Source: Corynebacterium stationis (GTDB lineage: Bacteria > Actinomycetota > Actinomycetes > Mycobacteriales > Mycobacteriaceae). From it: DNA of 64,000 bases. Made by a program: the position numbers and the translations under genes. Location: positions 2,170,001 through 2,234,000 of the forward strand of contig NZ_CP009251.1 of NCBI RefSeq assembly GCF_001941345.1, written 5' to 3'. The notes beneath the pieces are model-generated. The model was not told the origin of the DNA. It saw only the letters and a list, made by a program, of their open reading frames with translations, and searched no databases. Below are positions 37,901-45,623 of this stretch, in pieces (position 1 is the first letter of the stretch; every line of letters starts with the position of its first letter).

Positions 37901-39912
37901 GCATTGCGCTTGCTGATACTTTCCAAATCCACGAAGATGGCGACATCCTCGACATGGACGTTTTCAAGAACAATAACCAGCGCATTGAACGTCAGAAGGC
38001 TGCGCCGATCAACGTCATCATCGGCAATCCGCCCTACTCAGCTGGTCAAAAGTCCGCTAACGACAATAATGCGAACGTGAAATACCCGACTCTGGATAAG
38101 CGGATTGCAGAGACTTATGCAGCAAAGTCGACGGCCACCAACAAGAATTCCTTGTACGACTCATATTTGCGTGCATTCCGTTGGGCGACTGACCGCATTG
38201 GTAATCAGGGCGTTGTCGCATTCGTTTCCAATGGTGGGTGGCTCGACGGCAATACCGGAGACGGCATTCGCCTGACACTGGCAGACGACTTTTCAGACAT
38301 CTACGTCTTCAACCTGAGGGGAAACCAACGCACAGCTGGTGAACTTTCACGCAAAGAGGGCGGCAAGGTGTTCGGGTCTGGCTCGCGAAGCACCATTGCC
38401 ATAACCATTGGTATTAAAGACCCCAACAAGACTAGATTCCGGCTTCACTACCGTGACATCGGTGACTATATCACCGCCGAAGAAAAACTCAAAATTGTTG
38501 ACTCCTCATCGATAAGTTCAATCGACTGGTCCAATATTGAGCCGAATGAACATGGCGACTGGCTCAACCAGCGAAGCGAAGACTTCGCGACTTGGCCTGT
38601 GGTTGGAGAAAAGAATTCCCCAAAGACAAAGTTCTTCAACCTCTATTCTCGAGGACTAGCAACAGGCCGAGATTCTTGGGCATACGGACACACTAAACAA
38701 GAACTCCTGTCGAACCTTGAGCAACTAGTAGAAACGTACGAAAGCGCTAAAAACATTTTTGCCCAGTGGGCGTCTGCGCAAGGAATCACGAAACCTCTCG
38801 AAGCAGACTTTGATTTGTTCCTGCGAGGTCATTCTGAATTCCTGGATTCGAAACGCATTTCATGGAATCGAACAATTAAGAAGCTGGCCTGTAAGCAACA
38901 TAAGATTGTTGTAAATCCAGAAAGGGTGTTCTCAGCTCTCTACCGGCCTTTTACAAGCCAATACGTGTACTTCCACGCCGACCTAAACGACATGACCTAT
39001 CGGCTACCTTCGATGTTTCCGTCACGAATTCATAAGAATATCGGAGTCCTGGTTTCAGCTCCCGCATCATCAGCTCCATTTACTGTGAACGCCACCACTC
39101 TAATGCCTGACTTAGTTGCAATTGCTGGGGCAGGCAATCCTGGACAATTTTTCACCCGTTTTAGCTGGCAAAGCATCGAAACGGACGATGGCGGCCTATT
39201 CGCAGCTGGACACTCCCCGTTTTCGAAGCAAGAAAACTCAATATACGGTCAAGTTGGTGAAGAAGAGGATGGATACCGACGCGTCGACAACATTACTGAT
39301 GAGATTAAGAAGCTCTACCGCGATACTTTGGGGTCGAATATTACTGGCGACGATATTTTCCACTTTGTGTATGGAAAGCTGCATGATCCGGAATACAGGA
39401 CGAAGTATGCAGCTGACTTGAAGAAAATGCTGCCGCATATTGAAACGCCGGCGACGCGGGCGGAGTTCGATAAATTTGCGGTCGCAGGCAAAGAGCTTAT
39501 GGATCTGCATATCAATTACGAAGATGCGGAGCCTTGGCCACTGACGTTCAAGGTCACGGGCGACGAGGCCGACCGCGAGACCTGGCGTGTTACGAAGCTT
39601 GCGTGGGCTAAGAAGAAAGATCCGGAGACCGGTAAGAACATCAACGATGTGACAACACTGAAGTACAACAAGTACGTCACTATCACTGATATTCCGGAAG
39701 AAGCTGATGAGTACATGCTGGGGTCGCGCTCAGCGCTGGCGTGGATTATTGACCGCTACCAGGTAAAAAAGGACAAGGCGTCAGGAATCGTCAACGATCC
39801 GAATGACTGGGCGGATGAAGTTGGCAACCCACGCTACATCGCTGATTTGATTGGCAAGGTAACGCGAGTCGCTATGGAGACGGTGCGTATCGTTAAGAGC
39901 TTGGAAGAATAA
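34945..39912 (+). CDS. Type ISP restriction-modification enzyme (single-chain nuclease-translocase-methyltransferase)
   Basis: 1655 residues in the architecture of LlaGI/LlaBIII. The N-terminal Mrr-like nuclease is at 1-160 with Asp63 and Gln78-x-Lys80. The SF2 translocase has Walker A CGTGKT near 203, DEAH near 330, TATPR near 366 and QSVGRVMR near 591. A coupler follows. The N6-adenine methyltransferase has motif I DPFAGTS at about 911 and NPPY at 1031-1034. The last 400 residues are the probable target-recognition domain. ATG 34945 gives the family N-terminus; a GTG at 34885 would add 20 residues. Its 3' end overlaps the opposing hydrolase gene by 20 bases. It cuts unmodified DNA after head-to-head translocation. 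Confidence 0.93.
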   Translation: MTAFGDVLEQLRENQPQGKYGIAFEKLMVNFFRTAPTLASQFDEVYRWGDWRYNGGKADTGIDLVAHRIDDDSWVAIQAKFYKETTSIQKSHIDSFFEASGHSFETEKGKEHFSHRYIISTTDKWSKNAEEALENQMIETSRIGMADIATAPVNWDVAFPGSEIQINLSRKEAFAPRKHQVEAIDKVMTGFENHDRGKLIMACGTGKTFTSLRLAEEYAKENGNKARVLFLVPSIALLSQTLREWTAQSTMDLRCFAVCSDTKVGRAAEDIAPHDLEVPVSTNGEMIASTFASGKRAQGLHVVFSTYQSLPAVHEAQKQGLDEFDLIICDEAHRTTGVTLAGEDASNFVRVHDEDYIKADKRLYMTATPRLFDDSIKGKAAEHSAELASMDDEAIYGAEFHRLGFGEAVEKGLLTDYKVLVMTVDEDVAAEALASAPSPDINLTTASAMIGAWNALAKRSGKLQGQKDGFEIGASPMQRTVAFAKDIKASKQIAESFPSLIETHKAQLLEHQALSGADEQNLDLEICAEHVDGTMNALQRSSRISWLEADMPSIESRVLTNARCLSEGVDVPGLDSVIFFNPRNSMVDVVQSVGRVMRKAEGKDYGYIILPVAVAPGVSPSQALNDNTRFKVVWQILNALRAHDDRFNAKVNSIALNEGTMDDLPIQVEPVEDPKKKLNADDARKADAAYDEGSLAQQVALFSLEQWQEAMYTKLVDKVGTRTYWEDWADDVATIAQSQITRIKVLVDGANPKLRKEFDRFVEGLRGNLNDSITDDEAISMLSQHLITAPVFDALFTEYDFSAHNPVAQVMQRMADILEEANLETETDSLEKFYESVRVRASEVSSASGKQQVIKELYERFFQKAFKRQAESLGIVYTPVEIVDFILRAADDVSKMHFGKGLTDEGVCILDPFAGTSTFMVRLLQSGLIKPEDMARKYANELFATEIMLLAYYVSAVNIETTYNALRAEAALRNGGPEPDYVPFDGIALADTFQIHEDGDILDMDVFKNNNQRIERQKAAPINVIIGNPPYSAGQKSANDNNANVKYPTLDKRIAETYAAKSTATNKNSLYDSYLRAFRWATDRIGNQGVVAFVSNGGWLDGNTGDGIRLTLADDFSDIYVFNLRGNQRTAGELSRKEGGKVFGSGSRSTIAITIGIKDPNKTRFRLHYRDIGDYITAEEKLKIVDSSSISSIDWSNIEPNEHGDWLNQRSEDFATWPVVGEKNSPKTKFFNLYSRGLATGRDSWAYGHTKQELLSNLEQLVETYESAKNIFAQWASAQGITKPLEADFDLFLRGHSEFLDSKRISWNRTIKKLACKQHKIVVNPERVFSALYRPFTSQYVYFHADLNDMTYRLPSMFPSRIHKNIGVLVSAPASSAPFTVNATTLMPDLVAIAGAGNPGQFFTRFSWQSIETDDGGLFAAGHSPFSKQENSIYGQVGEEEDGYRRVDNITDEIKKLYRDTLGSNITGDDIFHFVYGKLHDPEYRTKYAADLKKMLPHIETPATRAEFDKFAVAGKELMDLHINYEDAEPWPLTFKVTGDEADRETWRVTKLAWAKKKDPETGKNINDVTTLKYNKYVTITDIPEEADEYMLGSRSALAWIIDRYQVKKDKASGIVNDPNDWADEVGNPRYIADLIGKVTRVAMETVRIVKSLEE

Positions 39913-41680
39913 GCTGCTGGTGGAAGTCCGCGATGAGCTTGAGCAAAGTTTCCCATGACGGGGTGCCTGGGATGGTGGCGAGCCCGTGCACTGTTCCGGA
40001 GAACATGTGCAACTCGGTGTTCACGCCGTTATCGGCCAGTCTGCGGGCCCAGTCGATTCCTTCATCCCGCAGAGGATCAGCAGGGTTGACTACCACAAGC
40101 GTTGGCGGGAGCAGTGTCTTATCCGCCGGTATCAGATCAGTTACTGGCGGCTTATCGGGTGTGTAGCCAGCCCAGGCTGCCGCCGATGCCTTCTTGTACC
40201 ACACCGGTCCATCAGCATAGGTTGCCCACGATGCTGAGCGCATTGCCGGATCCAGGCACGGTTCTACCGCGATAAATGACCTGACGTGCTGGCGAATCTC
40301 CGCCTCGTGTTCCGGGGCGAAGTCTTCCAAGCGGGCAAAAGCCTGCGCCAAGGTACCCGCACCAGCGGAGTCACCGTAGGCGATAATTGGAATACCTGGA
40401 TAACGCCGGACCGTTTCAGCCAGGGCCGCAATCGTATCGATGACCCCTGCTGGATAGGGATGCTCAGGTGATAAACGGTATTCGGGTGAGATAGCTACCG
40501 CAGGGTGGAATTTCCGAACTAAAGCTTCATGGCGTACGTCGTCATATTCAGGCTTGCCGCCCAGATAGCCGCCGCCGTGTACACAAAAGAACACGGCTGT
40601 GGGCACCATGCGCCCACAGCGCACATCGTCGTGTGCGATGACACGGACAGTTTGCGCATACGGTCCTGCTTTGGCCAATCGTGTTGCCGCAGCCGAGTCC
40701 AGATAAGGCACCATCTTGAATTGGGTAGCACTAAAACCCGGCGCAAAGCGGTGTGGGATATACCGTGCCTCACCTGATGCTCGCATGGCCGGTGCATCCC
40801 AGGTGGTCTGCGGCGGCAGGCTATCGGCGAGCAGTTTCAGATCAGGGCGGATAAATGCTTTTGGCTTCCGTGGAGAGTCTTCGCGTGGCAGGACGCGCTC
40901 TACGAAGGAATCCACCGCGGCGAAGAATTCCGCGGACTTATCCCGGCGCACGGTATGGGAGGCACCAGAAATAATCGCACCTTCTACCACCTGTGAGGAA
41001 ATAGCTTGGTCCAACCGGTGGGCATCGAAAAGCGCATCGTGCCCATCACCAGTCAGCAATAACGTTGGCATTGTTAGGTTGGGCAGAATGGCTTCCTCGT
41101 CTGTGCCACTAACAGTTGTTCCCACCACGCCCGTTTCCAAAAGATTGGGATCAACCAGTGCTTTCGCCTGTGCCCATCCGGTGTACTCAGCAGCAGACCA
41201 CGCAGGATAGTTCGGCAGTAGATCCCGAATGGCCTCGGCAGGAGCATCGCCCTGCTTGCGCATCCGTGCCACCAGCTGCGGGGCGTCTTTACGGTAACGG
41301 CGTGCTTGTGCTGCGGAGAGCAGGGCTGGGTCTTCGAGCACTAGGGCATCGATAAGCTGCGGATTGCGCCTGGCCACATGTGCTGCCACCGCACCGCCGA
41401 AAGAATGCCCCAGCACAATGACAGGCAACCCGCCCGGCGCGGCGTTGATAATCTGCGCGAGATCACCCTCGAAATGCTCAGCTACCGCCGCGAATGGATC
41501 TTGTAGCTGCTCGTCACTCAGCCGGGGCGCATGTCCATGACCAAGCAGGTCCACAAGATAGACCTGGAAAGAGGAACCGAAATGGGTGGCAATATCGGAC
41601 AGACTGGCTGCGCTATCTCCTACTCCGTGCGTAGCAATGACGATGCCGCGCACGGGATTACCGGACACTGAATAGCTCAC
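39893..41680 (-). CDS. Fusion of two alpha/beta hydrolase domains, last gene of the sialic-acid transport operon
   Basis: 595 residues. Domain 1 (about 1-265) has GHSFGG with Ser93, an Asp near 212-215 and His242. Domain 2 (about 290-595) is a hormone-sensitive-lipase-type hydrolase with HGGG at 368-371, GDSAG with Ser438, Asp535 in NPADPL and His565 in TVHGL. Both triads look complete. It starts with GTG immediately after the siaI stop codon, so it is translationally coupled to the transporter. An esterase acting on O-acylated sialic acids or on glycan esters would fit, but this is inference. Confidence 0.85.
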   Translation of the reverse strand: MSYSVSGNPVRGIVIATHGVGDSAASLSDIATHFGSSFQVYLVDLLGHGHAPRLSDEQLQDPFAAVAEHFEGDLAQIINAAPGGLPVIVLGHSFGGAVAAHVARRNPQLIDALVLEDPALLSAAQARRYRKDAPQLVARMRKQGDAPAEAIRDLLPNYPAWSAAEYTGWAQAKALVDPNLLETGVVGTTVSGTDEEAILPNLTMPTLLLTGDGHDALFDAHRLDQAISSQVVEGAIISGASHTVRRDKSAEFFAAVDSFVERVLPREDSPRKPKAFIRPDLKLLADSLPPQTTWDAPAMRASGEARYIPHRFAPGFSATQFKMVPYLDSAAATRLAKAGPYAQTVRVIAHDDVRCGRMVPTAVFFCVHGGGYLGGKPEYDDVRHEALVRKFHPAVAISPEYRLSPEHPYPAGVIDTIAALAETVRRYPGIPIIAYGDSAGAGTLAQAFARLEDFAPEHEAEIRQHVRSFIAVEPCLDPAMRSASWATYADGPVWYKKASAAAWAGYTPDKPPVTDLIPADKTLLPPTLVVVNPADPLRDEGIDWARRLADNGVNTELHMFSGTVHGLATIPGTPSWETLLKLIADFHQQLILPSS

Positions 41681-42514
41681 CTACTGTGCCTGTTCTAGCT
41701 CAACATTTGCTGGGTGGAGTAAGGAAGGCGCGGCGCCCAAAAGCGTGCGGGTGTACTCATCACGTGGATTAGTCAACAAATCATCGGCTGGCCCTTCTTC
41801 CACGACCTTGCCAGCATTCATGACAGCAAGACGGTCCGAGATATAACGCACGGTTTGGATGTCGTGGGAGATAAAGACCATGGAGAGACCCAGATCATTT
41901 TTTAAGTCCATGAGCAGGTTCAGGATCTGCGCACGCACGGATACGTCCAGCGCAGACGTTGGCTCATCGGCGATGATGACATCAGGACTTAAGGTCAGCG
42001 CACGGGCAATAGCTACGCGCTGGCGCTGACCGCCGGAGAGCTGACCGGGCATTGCTTCCAATGCTGAGGTGGGAAGACCCACGCGAGAGATGAGTTCCTC
42101 TACGCGTTCTTCACGCTCTGCTTTGGTGCCTACCTTGTGCATTTCTAGCGGATCAATGAGCTGATCGTGGACGGTCATACGCGCATTCAGTGCAGTCGAG
42201 GGATCCTGGAAAATAACCGACACGACGCGCCCAATTTTGCGGCGGTCGGCGGCAGAGCGCTTGGATACTTCCTGGCCGCGGAAAAAGACTTGCCCTGCGG
42301 TAGGAATCTGTAATCCACACATGACATTGGCAGTTGTGGATTTACCGCAGCCTGACTCCCCCACGATCCCTAAGGTTTCACCTGCGTGCACTTTTAGGTT
42401 CACGCCTTGCACGGCATGAACATAGGAGGGCTTGAAGATGCCGCTGTTGCGAGACTTGAACTTCACCTCAATATCGCGCAGCTCAATGATTGGGTTTTGA
42501 TCCGTAGATTGCAT
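41681..42514 (-). CDS. siaI: ABC transporter ATPase, dipeptide/sialic-acid type (SiaI-like)
   Basis: 277 residues with Walker A GESGCGKST (52-60), signature LSGGQRQRVAIARAL, Walker B VIIADEPTSALD and the switch His in VFISHDI. The C-terminal extension belongs to the oligopeptide-transporter OppF/DppF type. AAGGAG is 7 bases before the ATG, inside the end of siaG. The gene order SBP, permease, permease-ATPase fusion, ATPase and the adjoining nan genes match the SiaEFGI sialic-acid importer of C. glutamicum. Confidence 0.88.
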   Translation of the reverse strand: MQSTDQNPIIELRDIEVKFKSRNSGIFKPSYVHAVQGVNLKVHAGETLGIVGESGCGKSTTANVMCGLQIPTAGQVFFRGQEVSKRSAADRRKIGRVVSVIFQDPSTALNARMTVHDQLIDPLEMHKVGTKAEREERVEELISRVGLPTSALEAMPGQLSGGQRQRVAIARALTLSPDVIIADEPTSALDVSVRAQILNLLMDLKNDLGLSMVFISHDIQTVRYISDRLAVMNAGKVVEEGPADDLLTNPRDEYTRTLLGAAPSLLHPANVELEQAQ

Positions 42515-42516
42515 GG

Positions 42517-44571
42517 TTACGCTCCTTCCGGAGTATTAAGGCGCTCGGTAGGTGTGCCTGGTGAGATGACACCAGTTTCTTTATCGGGGATCGCAGCGTA
42601 AGTGTGGTCTGCTTCAGGTGGGCCTACCTTGGTGCGCACTGGTGTGATGTCTTCCCCATATCCAGCATGCGATGAACGTGGGGCAAAGCGGTCACCGGAT
42701 GGGAAGTCCTTCGGGGAAGGAACAACGCCCGGAATCTGATGTAGGCGACCAGAGGATGCCTCAATAGATAGCACAGCGCCGAGCAGACCACGGGTGTATT
42801 CATGGACTGGGTTAGTCAGCAGTTCCACATTCTCTGCTTGTTCTACCACCTGGCCGGCGTACATGACAGTGACCTTGTGGGCGACTTCGGCAACTAGTGC
42901 CAAGTCGTGGGATACGAAGATCATCGCAAAGCCGAGCTTGTCACGGAGATCATTGAGCAACTCAATAACCTGCTTCTGCACGGTCACATCCAGCGCAGTG
43001 GTTGGTTCGTCCGCGATAACCAGCTTCGGGTCACGGGTCAGTGCCATCGCAATGAGCACGCGCTGGCGTTGGCCACCGGAGAGCTCATGTGGATAAGACT
43101 CCAAAGTGCGCTTCGGCTCCAGACCGACAAGCTCCAAAAGGTCTTCAGCGCTGCGGGTACCACCGCGCGAGGTCAGCTGCTTCATCTGCGACTTAATCAG
43201 CATGCCTGGGTTCAGGGAACTCAACGCATCCTGGTACACCATGGCAAGTTCGTGTCCAAGCAGTGACTGGCGTTCTTTCTTCGGCATCGACAGCAAGTCG
43301 CGACCTTCATAGAGTGCTTCACCGGTGACTTCTGCGGATGGATCAATCAGACCCATAATCGCAAAGGCTGTAATCGATTTACCACAACCAGATTCACCAA
43401 CCAGCGCCATGGTTTCCCCCTTACGCACGGTGAAGGAAACATTGTCCACCACGTTGACATCACCGTGGCGTGGGAACTTGATGCACAAGTTCTTGACTTC
43501 CAAAAGCACCGGGGAATCCTCAGGTGGAATCTGACGGTCATCGCGCAAGCCCTCCACGCGTTTGAGCTCATCAATGCGCTTGGCCAGTCCCTCTTTTTGT
43601 GCTTCGTGTGCAGCAACAGAATCAGCCAACAGGCGGTCCTGCTCACGCTGAGCATGCTTAGAAGGCTTAGTCTTAGCTGGGCCAGTAGGTGCTGCCACCA
43701 TGGCATCAGTAATACCTTCAGAGACAATGTTGAGACACAGCACGGTCAGCATGATCATGATGCCGGGGAAAAGCGCTTGCCACCATTCGCCGCGCAGGAC
43801 GCCTGGCTGGGCAGCGGACAAGATATTGCCCCAGGTAGCGATTGGTTCTTGCAGGCCTGCGCCAATAAAGGTCAAAGATGCCTCGAGGATGATGGCGTCA
43901 GCAACAAGAAGCGTGGCAAACACCAGGATTGGTGCAGCACAGTTGCGCATGACGTGGCGCGACAAAGTCCACGGTGCGCGGGCACCTGCGACAACGACTG
44001 CATTGACATAGTCCTTGCCGTATTCACTAAGCACATTCGCGCGAACAATACGGGTGAGCTGTGGGATATAGACAAAGGCAATGGAGCCGATGATGACCCA
44101 GATCAGCGCCTCGGGGTTCGAGGGGTCACGAAAGACGACGACGGATACAGCGGCCAAAGCAATTGCAGGCACGGACATGATGACGTCCATGGTGCGCATA
44201 ATCAGCTCATCGATCGCCCGGCGTGATACCGCAGCAATAGAGCCTAAGAGCGTGGCGATGGCAAGAGCAATGCCTGTCGATGCCAAACCCACCAGCATTG
44301 AATAACGCCCGCCATAGAGCAAACGCGATGCAACATCGCGACCCAGATGATCAGTGCCGAAGATATTTTCCGCTGAAGGCGGCAATCCCTTCATTGTGAT
44401 GGCCTGCGGATCATGTGGCGCAAGCAGCGGTGCCAGAATGGCGCTGAGTGCAACAATGCCCAAGACGATAATCGACAGTTTTGAGCCCAAGCTCATTGCG
44501 TTCCACCGACGAAAGCGCACTTTACCGGCGTTGTCTTCCATCGCTTGGAGTTTTTGCTTCTTTGAAGTCAT
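42517..44571 (-). CDS. siaG: Fused ABC permease-ATPase (SiaG-like)
   Basis: 684 residues. The first 300 are a DppC-type permease with about six membrane helices and the motif EYGKDYVNAVVVAGARAPW (coupling-helix region). A charged linker (about 305-350) leads to a complete ATPase with GESGCGKS, LSGGQRQRVLIAMAL, LVIADEPTTALD and FVSHDL. This fusion is the form seen for the third gene of the corynebacterial sialic-acid importer. It begins 4 bases after siaF. Confidence 0.9.
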   Translation of the reverse strand: MTSKKQKLQAMEDNAGKVRFRRWNAMSLGSKLSIIVLGIVALSAILAPLLAPHDPQAITMKGLPPSAENIFGTDHLGRDVASRLLYGGRYSMLVGLASTGIALAIATLLGSIAAVSRRAIDELIMRTMDVIMSVPAIALAAVSVVVFRDPSNPEALIWVIIGSIAFVYIPQLTRIVRANVLSEYGKDYVNAVVVAGARAPWTLSRHVMRNCAAPILVFATLLVADAIILEASLTFIGAGLQEPIATWGNILSAAQPGVLRGEWWQALFPGIMIMLTVLCLNIVSEGITDAMVAAPTGPAKTKPSKHAQREQDRLLADSVAAHEAQKEGLAKRIDELKRVEGLRDDRQIPPEDSPVLLEVKNLCIKFPRHGDVNVVDNVSFTVRKGETMALVGESGCGKSITAFAIMGLIDPSAEVTGEALYEGRDLLSMPKKERQSLLGHELAMVYQDALSSLNPGMLIKSQMKQLTSRGGTRSAEDLLELVGLEPKRTLESYPHELSGGQRQRVLIAMALTRDPKLVIADEPTTALDVTVQKQVIELLNDLRDKLGFAMIFVSHDLALVAEVAHKVTVMYAGQVVEQAENVELLTNPVHEYTRGLLGAVLSIEASSGRLHQIPGVVPSPKDFPSGDRFAPRSSHAGYGEDITPVRTKVGPPEADHTYAAIPDKETGVISPGTPTERLNTPEGA

Positions 44572-44575
44572 TTTC

Positions 44576-45523
44576 TTACACCGCCCGAATTCGAGGGTTA
44601 ATCAGTACATAGAGCACGTCAACAATGATGTTGACCAGGATGAAGGCAATAGCAACAACCAACGCCGACCCCTGGACAACGCTGACCCAAGAATTGGTAA
44701 TGCCATCGATAAGCACGCGGCCCATGCCTTGAAGGTTGAAGATGATCTCAATGACCACCGCGCCACCGATGAGGTAGCCCACGCGCAAACCCAGCACGGT
44801 TACTGGAGTAATCAGCGCATTACGCAACACATTGCGGGATACTACGACGCTCCGCGGGATGCCAGCGCCGATCGCGGTACGAACATAATCCGAATCGAGC
44901 TCTTCTACCATGGAAGTACGCACAATACGGGTCATCTGACCAATAACAGGAACTGCGAGAGAGACTGCCGGAAGCAACATACGCTCAAACCAACCAGCGG
45001 GGTCTTCCATGAGTTGTGGCAGCGGGCCGGCAACAGGCAGCGTGCCGATAAACGCCATCACCAGAAGGATTGCCAACCAGAAAGAAGGAGTTGCAATGAA
45101 GACGACGGAGAAGAACCGGATGACCTGATCCGGCCAACGGTTACGAAACAGTGCTGCAATAATTCCCAGCGGAAATGAAATCAAAACGGCGATGATAAGA
45201 CCGAAGAAAGTCAGCTGCAGGGTAATTGGCAGTGCTGCAAAGACCTTATCTGCCACAGGCAGTCCGGCTTGTCCGTAGACGCCCAGGTCGCCCTGGAGCA
45301 TTCCTGTGATATAAGAGCCAAATTGGACATACCACGGGTCGTTGAGACCATTGGTTTCACGATAAGCGGCAAGTGCTTCTGGGGTGGCAGATTCACCAAG
45401 CGCTGCATATGCGGGGTCAATGGGCGACAGTGACATCAGAACGAATACTAAAAACGTCACTCCTAACACCATGATGGGCAGCAGCACAATGCGTCTACCG
45501 ACGAGGCGGATGAGATTGTTCAT
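44576..45523 (-). CDS. siaF: ABC permease (SiaF-like, DppB type)
   Basis: 315 residues with six hydrophobic segments. The N-terminus MNNLIRLVGRRIVLLPIMVL is typical of DppB. The coupling motif lies in ELDSDYVRTAIGAGIPRSVV. It is separated from siaE by 100 bases that contain a strong hairpin, so siaF, siaG and siaI are expected at lower levels than the binding protein. Confidence 0.9.
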   Translation of the reverse strand: MNNLIRLVGRRIVLLPIMVLGVTFLVFVLMSLSPIDPAYAALGESATPEALAAYRETNGLNDPWYVQFGSYITGMLQGDLGVYGQAGLPVADKVFAALPITLQLTFFGLIIAVLISFPLGIIAALFRNRWPDQVIRFFSVVFIATPSFWLAILLVMAFIGTLPVAGPLPQLMEDPAGWFERMLLPAVSLAVPVIGQMTRIVRTSMVEELDSDYVRTAIGAGIPRSVVVSRNVLRNALITPVTVLGLRVGYLIGGAVVIEIIFNLQGMGRVLIDGITNSWVSVVQGSALVVAIAFILVNIIVDVLYVLINPRIRAV

Positions 45524-45556
45524 ATTTCGCCGAGTTCTACTTCCTAAAGATCGGAG

Positions 45557-45594
45557 TAAAAGGGTTAGGCTGCGGTGCCCGCCTAACCCTTTTA
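45557..45594 (-). terminator. Internal hairpin between siaE and siaF
   Basis: TAAAAGGGTTAGGC (45557-45570) pairs exactly with GCCTAACCCTTTTA (45581-45594), 14 bp. It stands right after siaE, upstream of the permease genes. It would act as a partial terminator or 3'-end protector that sets more SBP than membrane components. Confidence 0.75.
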
Positions 45595-45623
45595 GGGTTC
45601 ACAACGCCTTTTCGTGAACCTGA

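Noticed and set aside
34069..39912. A tRNA-Arg-integrated mobile island with attachment repeats
   Set aside because: No integrase is present and I found no second copy of the tRNA 3' end near 39912. The segment may still be acquired, but integration at the tRNA is not supported.
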